This document shows, in pieces, positions 18,359 through 27,385 of a DNA stretch of 64,000 nucleotides (within the stretch, counting starts at the first letter, position 1; each line of letters begins with the position of its first letter). Under the pieces are notes generated by a model. It saw nothing but the letters and a program-made list of their open reading frames with translations, made no database searches and was not told where the DNA came from. The stretch is from Ligaoa zhengdingensis (lineage in GTDB: Bacteria > Bacillota > Clostridia > Oscillospirales > Ruminococcaceae), in the NCBI RefSeq assembly GCF_014384885.1, contig NZ_JACRST010000012.1:22672-86671 (forward strand), given 5' to 3'. Made by a program: the position numbers and the translations under genes.

Positions 18359-21187
18359 TTGGCTAACGATAAATTGATTATAAAAGGGGCGCGGGAACAC
18401 AACCTCAAAAATGTCAGCCTGGAGGTGCCGCGCGACAAGTTGGTGGTGTTCACCGGGCTCTCCGGCTCCGGCAAGAGCTCACTGGCGTTCGACACCATCT
18501 ATGCCGACGGACAGCGGCGATATGTGGAAAGCCTTTCGAGCTATGCGCGCCAGTTTTTGGGCCAGATGGAGAAGCCGGATGTGGACTCGATCGAGGGATT
18601 GTCTCCGGCCATTTCGATCGACCAGAAGACCACCTCAAAAAATCCGCGTTCCACCGTGGGCACCGTGACAGAAATTTACGACTACCTGCGCCTGCTGTAT
18701 GCGCGCATCGGTATCCCGCATTGCCCGGTCTGCGGCCGGCCGATTCAGCAGCAGACGGTCGACCAGATGGTCGATCAGATTTTAGCCGTCCCGGAGGGCT
18801 CCAAAATTCAGGTGCTGGCGCCGGTGGTGCGAGGCCGCAAGGGGGAGCATGTCAAGGAATTTGAAGCCGCCAAGCGCTCCGGTTACGCCCGGGTACGGGT
18901 GGATGGCAACCTCTACGACCTGACCGAAGAGATCAAGCTGGAAAAGAATAAAAAGCACCACATCGAAATCGTGGTGGATCGCCTGGTGGTCAAGCCGGAG
19001 ATCAAGTCGCGCCTCTCCGATTCGCTGGAGACCGCGCTGAACCTCTCGGGCGGGCTTGTGATTATCGACCTGCTGGATGGTGGAGAGATGATGTTTTCGC
19101 AGAACTACGCCTGTCCCGAACACAACATCAGTGTGGAGGAGCTCACCCCGCGCATGTTCTCTTTTAACAATCCGCAGGGCGCGTGCGAAAAGTGCACCGG
19201 TCTGGGTACATTTATGAAGGTGGACCCGGATCTGGTGGCGCCGAACAAGAAGCTCTCGGTGCGTCAGGGGGCGATCAAGGCTAGCGGCTGGTACTACGCT
19301 GAGGGCGGATTGGCGCAGAGCTACTTTGAGGGCATGGCGGACCATTACGGCTTTTCGCTGGATACCCCCTTTCAGGAGCTCTCCCAAAAGGCCAAGGATG
19401 TTTTGCTGTACGGTACAAACGGCGAAAAATTCACCATTTACCGTGACGTGGGCGCGATGCAGGGGCAGTATCTCACCGATTTTGAGGGGATCATCAACAA
19501 CCTGGAGCGGCGGTTCCGCGTCACCAACAGTGAATGGATGAAGCAGGAGCTGTCGGCTTATATGAGCTCAGAAGAGTGCCCCGATTGCCACGGCGCGCGC
19601 CTCAAACCGATCTATCTTTCGGTGCTGGTGGGGGGCATCAACATCAGCGATTTCTGCAAGATGTCGGTCGTCCGCGCGCTGGACTTTTTGGAGCATTTGG
19701 AACTTACCGAGCGAGAGCGGATGATTTCGGCACAGATTATCAAGGAGATCAAGGAGCGGCTGGGCTTTTTGCAGAGCGTGGGCCTCGAATACCTCACCCT
19801 TTCCCGGGCGGCAGGTACCCTCTCGGGCGGCGAAAGCCAGCGCATCCGTCTGGCTACCCAGATCGGCTCCTCGCTGATGGGGGTGCTGTATATCCTGGAT
19901 GAACCGAGTATCGGCCTGCATCAGCGCGACAACGACAAGCTGATCGCCACCCTCAAGAGGCTGCGCGATATCGGCAACACCCTGATCGTGGTGGAGCACG
20001 ACGAGGACACCATGCGCGCGGCCGACTATATTGTGGATATCGGCCCGGGCGCGGGCGTGCACGGCGGCGAGGTAGTCTGTGCGGGAACTGTGAAGCAGAT
20101 CGAGGCGTGTGAGCAGTCGGTCACCGGCCAGTACCTCTCCGGCCGCAAGCAGATTCCAGTGCCGCAGACCCGCAGACCCGGCAACGGCAACTTCCTGGAG
20201 ATCAAGGGCGCCAGCGAAAACAACCTCAAGGGGATCGATGTAAAAATTCCACTGGGCACCTTCACGGTGGTCACCGGCGTATCCGGTTCGGGCAAGAGCT
20301 CTCTGGTCAATGAAATTCTCTATAAAAAGTTGGCCGCAACCCTGAACGGAGCGCGCACCCGCGCAGGCAAGCACGACGATATTCTGGGGACAGAACACCT
20401 CGACAAGGTCATCGACATCAACCAATCTCCGATCGGCCGCACCCCGCGCTCCAATCCGGCTACCTACACCGGCGTGTTCACCGATATCCGCGAGTTGTTC
20501 GCATCCACCAATGCGGCGAAAATGCGCGGATACAATTCCGGCCGGTTTTCCTTCAATGTCAAGGGAGGGCGCTGCGAGGCCTGCGAGGGCGACGGCATCA
20601 TCCAAATCGAGATGCACTTTTTGCCGGATGTGTTCGTGCCTTGTGAAGTCTGCAAAGGCAGGCGATACAACAGAGAAACCCTCGAGGTCAAGTACAAGGA
20701 CAAATCCATCTACGATGTGTTGGAGATGACGGTGGAGGAGGGGCTCGCCTTCTTTGACAATCACTCCAAGATCAAACGCAAGCTGCAAACCCTGTACGAT
20801 GTCGGCCTGGGCTACATCAAAATCGGGCAGCCTGCCACCACTTTGTCGGGCGGCGAGGCGCAGCGTGTCAAGCTGGCGACCGAGCTTTCCCGGCGGCCGA
20901 CCGGCAGAACCATCTATATTTTGGACGAGCCCACCACCGGCCTGCACACGGCGGATGTGCACAAGCTGATCGAGGTGCTGCAAAAATTGGTGGACGCGGG
21001 CAACTCTGTTGTATTGATCGAACACAATTTGGATATGATAAAAACAGCCGATTACCTGATCGATCTCGGCCCAGAGGGCGGCGACCAAGGGGGAGAGGTG
21101 GTTTTCACCGGCACCCCCGAGGAGATTGTCAATTGCGAGAGATCGTATACGGGGCAATACCTCAAAAAAGTGTTAGAAAACTCCTAA
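18359..21187 (+). CDS. uvrA: Excinuclease ABC subunit A
   Basis: Damage-sensing ABC ATPase of nucleotide excision repair, 942 residues. It opens with TTG at 18359 behind TTGGAGGAACG. The first ATPase has GLSGSGKSSLAFDT near 31 and, after long insertions, the signature LSGGESQRI; the second has GVSGSGKSSLVNE near 640 and LSGGEAQRVKLA. Zinc-binding pairs are visible (CPVCG near 122, CPDCH, CEACEGDG with CEVCKGRRY near 745-770). Same operon and LexA control as uvrB. No deviation from the family was noticed. Confidence 0.97.
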   Translation: MANDKLIIKGAREHNLKNVSLEVPRDKLVVFTGLSGSGKSSLAFDTIYADGQRRYVESLSSYARQFLGQMEKPDVDSIEGLSPAISIDQKTTSKNPRSTVGTVTEIYDYLRLLYARIGIPHCPVCGRPIQQQTVDQMVDQILAVPEGSKIQVLAPVVRGRKGEHVKEFEAAKRSGYARVRVDGNLYDLTEEIKLEKNKKHHIEIVVDRLVVKPEIKSRLSDSLETALNLSGGLVIIDLLDGGEMMFSQNYACPEHNISVEELTPRMFSFNNPQGACEKCTGLGTFMKVDPDLVAPNKKLSVRQGAIKASGWYYAEGGLAQSYFEGMADHYGFSLDTPFQELSQKAKDVLLYGTNGEKFTIYRDVGAMQGQYLTDFEGIINNLERRFRVTNSEWMKQELSAYMSSEECPDCHGARLKPIYLSVLVGGINISDFCKMSVVRALDFLEHLELTERERMISAQIIKEIKERLGFLQSVGLEYLTLSRAAGTLSGGESQRIRLATQIGSSLMGVLYILDEPSIGLHQRDNDKLIATLKRLRDIGNTLIVVEHDEDTMRAADYIVDIGPGAGVHGGEVVCAGTVKQIEACEQSVTGQYLSGRKQIPVPQTRRPGNGNFLEIKGASENNLKGIDVKIPLGTFTVVTGVSGSGKSSLVNEILYKKLAATLNGARTRAGKHDDILGTEHLDKVIDINQSPIGRTPRSNPATYTGVFTDIRELFASTNAAKMRGYNSGRFSFNVKGGRCEACEGDGIIQIEMHFLPDVFVPCEVCKGRRYNRETLEVKYKDKSIYDVLEMTVEEGLAFFDNHSKIKRKLQTLYDVGLGYIKIGQPATTLSGGEAQRVKLATELSRRPTGRTIYILDEPTTGLHTADVHKLIEVLQKLVDAGNSVVLIEHNLDMIKTADYLIDLGPEGGDQGGEVVFTGTPEEIVNCERSYTGQYLKKVLENS

Positions 21188-21216
21188 AAAGTAATAAGAA
21201 TTATTCCTGTTTTCTC

Positions 21217-21245
21217 TTTACAATGTTATACTTTGATGGTATAAT
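21217..21245 (+). promoter_or_regulatory. Promoter of the rubredoxin gene
   Basis: TTTACA (21217-21222), 17 bases, TATAAT (21240-21245), a near-consensus sigma-A promoter 40 bp upstream of the start codon. Confidence 0.8.
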
Positions 21246-21286
21246 AAAGCCGTTCCGAGAAATACAATGAGATGGAGGTTACAGTC

Positions 21287-21445
21287 ATGGAAAAATATGT
21301 TTGTTCGATTTGCGGTTATGTTTATGATCCCGAAGTGGGTGATCCCGACAGCGGCATCACGCCTGGCACCAAATGGGAGGATATTCCCGATACATGGGTG
21401 TGCCCGATGTGCGGCGTTGGCAAGGATATGTTTGAAAAAGCGTAA
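21287..21445 (+). CDS. Rubredoxin
   Basis: Small one-iron electron carrier, 52 residues from ATG 21287 behind GATGGAGG. It has the two iron-binding pairs CSICGYVYD (Cys6, Cys9) and CPMCG (Cys39, Cys42), and the typical core WEDIPDTWVCP. Cytosolic. It probably passes electrons to the flavodiiron protein encoded 75 bp downstream. A strong promoter lies just upstream and a hairpin terminator just downstream, so most transcripts may carry rubredoxin alone. Confidence 0.95.
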   Translation: MEKYVCSICGYVYDPEVGDPDSGITPGTKWEDIPDTWVCPMCGVGKDMFEKA

Positions 21446-21454
21446 GTGGTAAGG

Positions 21455-21486
21455 GGAGGGGCGCCATGCCCCTCCATCTTTTTTAA
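21455..21486 (+). terminator. Terminator after the rubredoxin gene
   Basis: GGAGGGGC, loop GCCAT, GCCCCTCC, then ATCTTTTTTA. With the flavodiiron gene starting 34 bp later, partial read-through is likely. Confidence 0.8.
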
Positions 21487-21519
21487 CTAGAAGTTTATCG
21501 TAAACAGGAGGTATTTGCT

Positions 21520-22722
21520 ATGGCGGCAAGAAAAGTGACGGACGGGGTCATGTCGGTGGGGATTCTCAACCCCATCATGCGCATTTTTGACGTTGTGATG
21601 CGCACCGACTACGGCACCACCTACAATTCGTATGTTGTGCGCGGCAGGGAAAAGACAGCTTTGATTGAGACCTGCCACCTGACCTATTGGGAGCAGTACT
21701 GGAAGAACATTCAGGAGGCGTGCGACCCTGCAACAATTGATTACATTATTTTGAACCACTGCGAGCCCGACCACTCCGGCGTATTGGCCAAGCTGGCGCA
21801 ACATTGCCCCAACGCGCAGATCATCTGCTCTCAGGCCGGCTCGATCTACCTCAAAAATATCACCAATCTGTCGGACTTTAAGCCCCGCGTCGTGCGGGAT
21901 GGGGACAGCATCGACCTCGGCGGTAAGACGCTGCGGTTTATCATGGCGCCGTTCCTGCACTGGCCCGATTCGATGTTCACCTGGTGCGAGGAGGACAAGG
22001 TCCTGTTTTCCTGCGACTTTTTGGGCTGCCACTATTGCGAACCCCACGATTTTGATACCAACATTGTTTACCCGACGAAATATGAGGACGCATTCCTGGG
22101 CTACTACACGGCGATTTTTGGCCCGTTCCCGAGTTATGTGCAGAACGGTTTGGCCAAGATCAAAGGCCTGGATATCGAATACCTCTGCAACAGTCACGGC
22201 CCAATTCTCACCAAGGGCTGCCGCCTAGAATCCGCCATGGCGCTTTACGACCAGTGGAGTCAGCCGCATCACAATGCGGTGAAGACCGTTCCGGTCTTCT
22301 ATTGCTCGGCATATGGCAACACCGGCCTCGCTGCGAAGGAGATCAAGCGGGGGATCCTGGAGATCATCCCAGACGCGAAGGTGGATGTCTACGATATCAA
22401 TGAACATGCGATGGGCGACCTGCAGGCGCAGCTCAACCGCTCCGACGCATTTGCGGTGGGATCCCCCACCATCAACGCAGACGCGGTTGCGCCGGTCTGG
22501 GAGCTGCTCAGCCATGTGGACGCCATCACCAATAAGAAAAAGCCCGCGCTCGCCTTCGGCTCCTACGGTTGGAGTGGAGAGGCGGTGCCGAATCTCATCG
22601 CGCGGATGAACGGGCTGAAGCTGGCGGTCTGTGGGGAGGGCCTCAAATTCCAGTTTGTTCCCTCTGAAAGCGATCTGGAACGCGCGCGGGAAGCTGGACG
22701 GGAACTCGCCCGTATGCTGTAA
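21520..22722 (+). CDS. Flavodiiron protein (A-type flavoprotein, O2/NO reductase)
   Basis: Reduces O2 to water or NO to N2O in anaerobes, with electrons from rubredoxin. The 400-residue protein has an N-terminal metallo-beta-lactamase-like diiron domain (about 1-255) with ligand motifs HCEPDH near 84-89, LHWPDS near 147, CDFLG near 165 and NSHGP near 226. The C-terminal flavodoxin domain (about 260-400) begins PVFYCSAYGNTGLAA, an FMN phosphate loop. There is no fused rubredoxin or flavin reductase domain, which fits a separate rubredoxin gene. ATG 21520 follows ACAGGAGG. It supports an obligate or nanaerobic lifestyle (inference). Confidence 0.93.
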   Translation: MAARKVTDGVMSVGILNPIMRIFDVVMRTDYGTTYNSYVVRGREKTALIETCHLTYWEQYWKNIQEACDPATIDYIILNHCEPDHSGVLAKLAQHCPNAQIICSQAGSIYLKNITNLSDFKPRVVRDGDSIDLGGKTLRFIMAPFLHWPDSMFTWCEEDKVLFSCDFLGCHYCEPHDFDTNIVYPTKYEDAFLGYYTAIFGPFPSYVQNGLAKIKGLDIEYLCNSHGPILTKGCRLESAMALYDQWSQPHHNAVKTVPVFYCSAYGNTGLAAKEIKRGILEIIPDAKVDVYDINEHAMGDLQAQLNRSDAFAVGSPTINADAVAPVWELLSHVDAITNKKKPALAFGSYGWSGEAVPNLIARMNGLKLAVCGEGLKFQFVPSESDLERAREAGRELARML

Positions 22723-22758
22723 ATCTCCGTAGCGGTGATTTCATCGTGTAAGGGAAAC

Positions 22759-22800
22759 GGCCCGATAACGAAAACCATCGTTATCGGGCCAATTTGTTTT
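22759..22800 (+). terminator. Terminator after the flavodiiron gene
   Basis: GGCCCGATAACGA pairs with TCGTTATCGGGCC (13 bp) around AAAACCA-type loop bases, followed by AATTTGTTTT. Confidence 0.85.
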
Positions 22801-22976
22801 ACAAAAGTCCTTTCAATTGGCCGGGAGCACAGCCGCAAAATTTAGATTTGCATGCACAAAACTCGATGCACTTGCCAGTTTTTTATTCATCGTGATACAG
22901 CATGGATATATTAAATTTTATATCCAGCGCAGTGGAATCTTTCAGAAGCGGTAGAGCGGAGCTGGTGAAATTATTC

Positions 22977-23005
22977 TTTACTTCCCGCCCGTGTTATTGT
23001 AAAAT
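22977..23005 (+). promoter_or_regulatory. Putative promoter for pyrH-frr and the genes after it
   Basis: TTTACT (22977-22982), 17 bases, TAAAAT (23000-23005), 85 bp upstream of pyrH. The rest of the 22801-23089 gap shows nothing else I can name. Confidence 0.6.
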
Positions 23006-23089
23006 AGGGAAGGATATGGACAGAACTCCGCAGACGGCGTTTGCGGGGGATTTCTGTGACAATCAAGATTTAGATGGAGGATGCTGCCA

Positions 23090-23794
23090 ATGGCCATCAA
23101 GTACAAACGGATTCTGCTGAAGCTCAGCGGGGAAGCGCTGGCGGGTGAAAAAAAGAGCGGTCTCGATTTTGACACGGTGCTTCACATCTGTGCGAGCATC
23201 AAGGATGCATGGGAACTCGGGGTGGAAATCGGCATCGTGGTGGGGGGCGGCAACTTCTGGCGCGGCCGCACCAGCGGCAAGATGGACCGCACCCGTGCGG
23301 ATCACATGGGGATGTTGGCGACCGTAATCAACTCGCTCGCACTGGCCGACGCATTGGAGCAGCTCGGCGTGGATGTGCGCGTTCAAACTGCGATCACCAT
23401 GCAGGCCATCGCAGAGCCGTATGTGCGCGGGCGGGCGCTGCGCCACCTGGAGAAGGGGCGCGTGGTGATCTTTGGCTGTGGCACCGGCAACCCGTATTTT
23501 TCCACCGACACGGCCTCCTCGCTGCGCGCGGCGGAGATCGGCGCGGACATCATCCTGAAAGCCACAAAGGTGGACGGCGTATATGACAGCGACCCGATGG
23601 AGAACGCAGACGCAAAAAAATATGATAACCTCACCTTCGCAGAAATTCTCACGCAGGAGCTGGGCGTCATGGACAGCACAGCGGCTTCGATGTGCCGGGA
23701 CAACAGCATTCCTATCCTTGTGTTCAGTGTGGATGATCCGCACAATATCGTCCGCGCCGTGCAGGGCGAGGAAATTGGAACCATTGTGAAATAA
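23090..23794 (+). CDS. pyrH: UMP kinase
   Basis: Phosphorylates UMP to UDP in pyrimidine nucleotide synthesis; bacterial amino-acid-kinase fold, 234 residues. It begins MAIKYKRILLKLSGEAL and contains VVGGGNFWRG near 49, an acidic VDGVYDSDP segment near 165 and TAASMCRDN. I chose ATG 23090 because GGAGG ends 9 bases upstream; the earlier in-frame ATG at 23081 directly abuts that site. First gene of a pyrH-frr-uppS-cdsA-dxr-rseP-ispG-polC series, an order common in Firmicutes. Confidence 0.95.
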   Translation: MAIKYKRILLKLSGEALAGEKKSGLDFDTVLHICASIKDAWELGVEIGIVVGGGNFWRGRTSGKMDRTRADHMGMLATVINSLALADALEQLGVDVRVQTAITMQAIAEPYVRGRALRHLEKGRVVIFGCGTGNPYFSTDTASSLRAAEIGADIILKATKVDGVYDSDPMENADAKKYDNLTFAEILTQELGVMDSTAASMCRDNSIPILVFSVDDPHNIVRAVQGEEIGTIVK

Positions 23795-23849
23795 AGCGGC
23801 GTCGCGGGCGCTGTGCAAAAATATAACTATAACTGATGGAGGTACTGCT

Positions 23850-24404
23850 ATGAAAGCTCATCTTCAGCCATACGACGAAAAAATGACCAAAACCCTGTCT
23901 GCTCTCAACAGCAACTTCGCTGGAATCCGAGCGGGAAGGGCGAGCGCTTCGGTGCTCGATAAGATCACAGTCGATTATTACGGCGTGCCCACTGCGATCA
24001 ACTCGATGGCGGCGGTATCGGTGCCGGATCCGCGGATGCTGACCATCCAGCCGTGGGATAAGTCCACCCTGAAAGCCATTGAAAAGGCGATTATGGCTTC
24101 GGATATCGGCATCAATCCCAATAATGACGGCACGGTGATCCGGCTGAATTTTCCCCCGTTAACGGAAGAGCGCAGAAAAGAACTCTGCAAAAAAGTCAGC
24201 AAATACGGCGAGGAGGCAAAGGTTGCCATCCGTTCGATCCGTCGAGACGGCAATGAGAAGTTTAAGGCGATGAAGAAGGCTTCGGAAATCACCGAGGACG
24301 ATCAGAAGAGCTACGAAGAGGATCTGCAGAAGCTGACCGACAAATATATCAAAGAGATCGATCAGATGTCCCAGAATAAAGAAAAGGAAATTATGGAAAT
24401 CTAA
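23850..24404 (+). CDS. frr: Ribosome recycling factor
   Basis: Splits post-termination ribosomes together with EF-G. The 184-residue protein has the tRNA-like RRF pattern: NFAGIRAGRASASVLD near 24, YYGVPT near 45, IQPWDK near 70, then VIRLNFPPLTEERRKELCK. The ATG follows GATGGAGG. It lies 55 bp after pyrH, the usual partner. Residues and length show no anomaly. Confidence 0.96.
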   Translation: MKAHLQPYDEKMTKTLSALNSNFAGIRAGRASASVLDKITVDYYGVPTAINSMAAVSVPDPRMLTIQPWDKSTLKAIEKAIMASDIGINPNNDGTVIRLNFPPLTEERRKELCKKVSKYGEEAKVAIRSIRRDGNEKFKAMKKASEITEDDQKSYEEDLQKLTDKYIKEIDQMSQNKEKEIMEI

Positions 24405-24490
24405 TGAAGGTACAGGGCTTTTCATTTGGAATCAGCTGCACATATCTTCTTTTCTGAGATCATACAAATGAAAGAGAGGCAGACCTGCCC

Positions 24491-25213
24491 TTGAAGAACG
24501 AATATTTGGATCCCCAGCTGTTGCCGTGCCATATTGGAATCATCATGGACGGCAACGGCAGATGGGCAAAAAAGCGCGGATTGCCACGCACGGCAGGCCA
24601 CAAAAAGGGTGCGCGCGTATTTGGTGAGATCGCCAGATACTGCCGCGATATCGGCATTCGTTACCTCACGGTTTACGCATTCTCCACCGAGAACTGGCGC
24701 AGACCGGCCGACGAGGTGGCGGATTTGATGGAGCTGCTCAAAGAGCACCTGCGGGATGTCTCCAACTATAAGGATGAGAATGTGCGCCTGTTGTTCCTTG
24801 GGGACCGAACTGCACTGGATGACGAATTGCGCGACCTGATGCGGCAGGCGGAGGAAGGCAGCAAAAATAACACTGGCATCACCGTGTGCATGGCGATCAA
24901 CTACGGCGGCCGCGACGAGATTAGCCGTGCAGTGCGGTCAATCGCACAAAAGGTGGCGGCCGGCGCGCTCTCGCCCGATACCATTGATGAGAACTGCATC
25001 GCCGATCATCTCGATACCAGAGGCATTCCAGACCCCGATGTCATCATCCGACCGAGCGGGGAAAAGCGCAGTTCCAATTTTCTTGCTTGGCAGTCAGCTT
25101 ACTCCGAATATGTCTTTATGGACATTTTATGGCCCGATTTTACCCCCAATGATTTGAACCAAGCCTTGTTGGAGTACACAAAACGAAGCAGAAGATTTGG
25201 AGGTGTGGGCTGA
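24491..25213 (+). CDS. uppS: Isoprenyl transferase (undecaprenyl diphosphate synthase)
   Basis: Cis-prenyltransferase that makes undecaprenyl diphosphate, the lipid carrier for cell wall precursors. The 240-residue protein has HIGIIMDGNGRWAKKRG near 15 (catalytic Asp), YAFSTENWRR near 70 and RPSGEKRSSNFLAWQ near 195. The last is slightly unusual: most members read RTSGE with R-L-S-N. It starts with TTG at 24491 after AGAGAGG about 10 bases upstream. One base separates it from cdsA, so the pair is translationally coupled. Confidence 0.93.
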   Translation: MKNEYLDPQLLPCHIGIIMDGNGRWAKKRGLPRTAGHKKGARVFGEIARYCRDIGIRYLTVYAFSTENWRRPADEVADLMELLKEHLRDVSNYKDENVRLLFLGDRTALDDELRDLMRQAEEGSKNNTGITVCMAINYGGRDEISRAVRSIAQKVAAGALSPDTIDENCIADHLDTRGIPDPDVIIRPSGEKRSSNFLAWQSAYSEYVFMDILWPDFTPNDLNQALLEYTKRSRRFGGVG

Positions 25214-25214
25214 A

Positions 25215-26057
25215 ATGAAACAGCGTATCATTTCTTCCGTGATTGGTCTGGGCGTGCTTGCGCTTGTGCTCGCGTTTTATGAAACAGCCGTATTTAACAT
25301 CACCATCATCGTACTCATCTTGTTGGCGGTGTATGAGCTCTTCAAGGCGGCGAAGCTCACCGAGCACAGACCCCTGTTCCTGCTTTGCCTGGTGTTTTCC
25401 GCCTTGGTCCCTTTGCTGCAGACCAAACATCTCGGAGGGCAGTTGGCCGTCATTTGCGGGGCATACGCATTTTTGCTGTTTTTAAATCTGATCCGCTACC
25501 ACAACACCCTGCGGATCGAGCAGGTCAGCCTGGCGTTTTTCTTTGGTTTGATGGTGCCGTTTTCCTTCTCGGTCATGCAGCTGGTGCATGACCGCTATGA
25601 GATGTCGGTCAGCATTTTATACCTGCTGATGATGTTGGGGGGCGCATGGCTCACCGATACCGGAGCCTATTTTTCCGGAAGAATGTTCGGTAAACACAAA
25701 ATGGCTCCGCAGATCAGCCCTCACAAGACAGTGGAGGGGGCAATCGGTGGGATACTTTGCAATCTGGTCTGTTATTATCTGCTGACGTGGCTTTACATAA
25801 CGGCTGTCGGCTATTTCTTTCAGATTGCCATCCAAGTGAACTATCTTGCGCTCGGTATTTTGGCGCTTTTGGCGTCGGCTGCTGGGATTCTGGGTGATCT
25901 CACGGCGTCGGTCATCAAGCGCCAGTGCGGCATCAAGGATTTTGGTTCAATTATGCCGGGGCATGGCGGCGTGATGGATCGATTCGACAGCGTGTTATTT
26001 GTTGCGCCGACGGTGTTTGTTTACATCCAGTATGTAGAGCTGTTCACGTTGGTATGA
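25215..26057 (+). CDS. cdsA: Phosphatidate cytidylyltransferase
   Basis: Integral membrane enzyme making CDP-diacylglycerol from phosphatidate and CTP for phospholipid synthesis. The 280-residue protein has about seven to eight membrane helices. It carries the signature DTGAYFSGRMFGKHKMAPQISPHKT (given by landmarks D-T-G-A-Y and S-P-H-K-T near 148-172) and KRQCGIKDFGSIMPGHGGVMDR-type end with G-H-G-G-V-M-D-R near 253. ATG 25215 sits one base after uppS behind GGAGGTG. Confidence 0.94.
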   Translation: MKQRIISSVIGLGVLALVLAFYETAVFNITIIVLILLAVYELFKAAKLTEHRPLFLLCLVFSALVPLLQTKHLGGQLAVICGAYAFLLFLNLIRYHNTLRIEQVSLAFFFGLMVPFSFSVMQLVHDRYEMSVSILYLLMMLGGAWLTDTGAYFSGRMFGKHKMAPQISPHKTVEGAIGGILCNLVCYYLLTWLYITAVGYFFQIAIQVNYLALGILALLASAAGILGDLTASVIKRQCGIKDFGSIMPGHGGVMDRFDSVLFVAPTVFVYIQYVELFTLV

Positions 26058-26152
26058 TACAGGATGGAAGAGAAAACAAAAGAAAAAGAAAGTTGTGCCA
26101 GGCTGGGCGGCAGACAGCGGCGGCGGGAAGGCTTTTTCCGCATCCCTGTGCA

Positions 26153-26177
26153 CGCCACGCGTGGCGCGATTTTTTTG
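26153..26177 (+). terminator. Hairpin/terminator between cdsA and dxr
   Basis: CGCCACGCGTGGCG, a perfect palindrome, is followed by ATTTTTTT. It lies 11 bp before the dxr start, inside a likely operon, and could lower expression of the distal genes. Confidence 0.55.
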
Positions 26178-26187
26178 AGGTGAGATT

Positions 26188-27339
26188 TTGAAAAAAGTAG
26201 CGATATTGGGTTCCACCGGTTCGATCGGCATACAAAGCCTCGCGGTGTGCCGCGCGATGGGCTACCGCATCACCGCTTTGACCGCCAACCGGTCGGTTGA
26301 TCTCCTGGAAGAACAGGTGCGCGCGTTTCGTCCCTCCTATGCGGTTCTTGCGGATGAGTCAGCGGCACAGGAGCTAGCCCGCAGACTCGCTGACTTGCCG
26401 GTCAAAGTGTTGGGCGGCGAGAAGGGAGTCTGCCAGGTTGCGGCCCTGCCGGAAAACGACATCGTACTCAACGCAGTGGTGGGCATTGCGGGTCTCCGCC
26501 CCACCGTCGCAGCATTGGAAGCGGGACGCGACCTGGCGTTGGCCAACAAGGAGAGCCTTGTGGCGGGCGGACGGTTGGTCACCGACCTTGCGCGCAAAAA
26601 GCGGGCGCGCATTCTGCCGGTGGACAGCGAACACTCAGCGATTTTTCAGTGCCTTGGCGGCTTTGAGGGGCGCAATCCGCCGCACAAGCTGTTGCTCACC
26701 GCCTCAGGCGGCCCGTTTTTTGGTAAGACGCGGGAGGAGCTGCAACAGGTGAGCGCTTTGGATGCGCTGGCCCACCCCAACTGGGAGATGGGCGCGAAGA
26801 TCACCATCGATTCCGCTACCCTGATGAATAAAGGCTTGGAGGTGATTGAGGCGGTCCGACTGTTCGGCGTGCCGCCTGAGCGAATCGAAATCATCGTGCA
26901 GCGGGAGAGCATCATCCATTCGGCGGTCGAATTCGCCGACGGGTCGGTCATCGCGCAGATGGGGGTGCCGGATATGAAAATTCCCATCCAATACGCGCTG
27001 ACCTATCCCAAGCGTCTTCCCTGTGAGGTGCCGCGCCTCTCGCTCACCGAGATCGGCCGGCTCACCTTTTACAAGCCGGACTGTGAAACGTTTGAATGTC
27101 TTGGCGCTTGCCTGGAGGCAATCCGGCGCGATGGGCTGTATCCGGCGCTGGTCAATGGCGCAAACGAGCAGGCGGTAAAACTGTTTTTGGCCGGAAAGAT
27201 TTCCTTTTTACAGATCGGTGTTCTGGTGCGGCGGGTACTGAATGAAATCAATTGTGCAAAGGAACACTATGACCTGGAAGATGTATTTCAAGTGGACCGC
27301 ATGGCGCGGGATTTTGTGTTGCGCGAGGCGGCGAAGTAA
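26188..27339 (+). CDS. dxr: 1-deoxy-D-xylulose-5-phosphate reductoisomerase
   Basis: Second step of the MEP isoprenoid pathway: NADPH-dependent conversion of DXP to MEP. The 383-residue protein has ILGSTGSIGIQSL near 5 (NADPH binding), ALANKESLVAGG near 118, PVDSEHSAIFQ near 143, SGGPFFGKTREEL and the metal/substrate region HPNWEMGAKITIDSATLMNKGLE (landmarks H-P-N-W and N-K-G-L-E near 192-214). The start is TTG at 26188 behind TGAGGTGAG. With ispG two genes on, it supplies isoprenoid precursors that uppS consumes. Confidence 0.95.
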   Translation: MKKVAILGSTGSIGIQSLAVCRAMGYRITALTANRSVDLLEEQVRAFRPSYAVLADESAAQELARRLADLPVKVLGGEKGVCQVAALPENDIVLNAVVGIAGLRPTVAALEAGRDLALANKESLVAGGRLVTDLARKKRARILPVDSEHSAIFQCLGGFEGRNPPHKLLLTASGGPFFGKTREELQQVSALDALAHPNWEMGAKITIDSATLMNKGLEVIEAVRLFGVPPERIEIIVQRESIIHSAVEFADGSVIAQMGVPDMKIPIQYALTYPKRLPCEVPRLSLTEIGRLTFYKPDCETFECLGACLEAIRRDGLYPALVNGANEQAVKLFLAGKISFLQIGVLVRRVLNEINCAKEHYDLEDVFQVDRMARDFVLREAAK

Positions 27340-27385
27340 TATCAGCAGGCGGCTGCGAGATCAATTGGATTGGTTGTGAGAATGA

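Noticed and set aside
16034..18400. 788-codon open frame on the minus strand opposite uvrB
   Set aside because: Antisense shadow of uvrB with no motifs. It also runs through the uvrBA promoter and the pheA terminator.
19568..21157. 529-codon open frame on the minus strand opposite uvrA
   Set aside because: Shadow of uvrA codon bias; no motifs or start signals.
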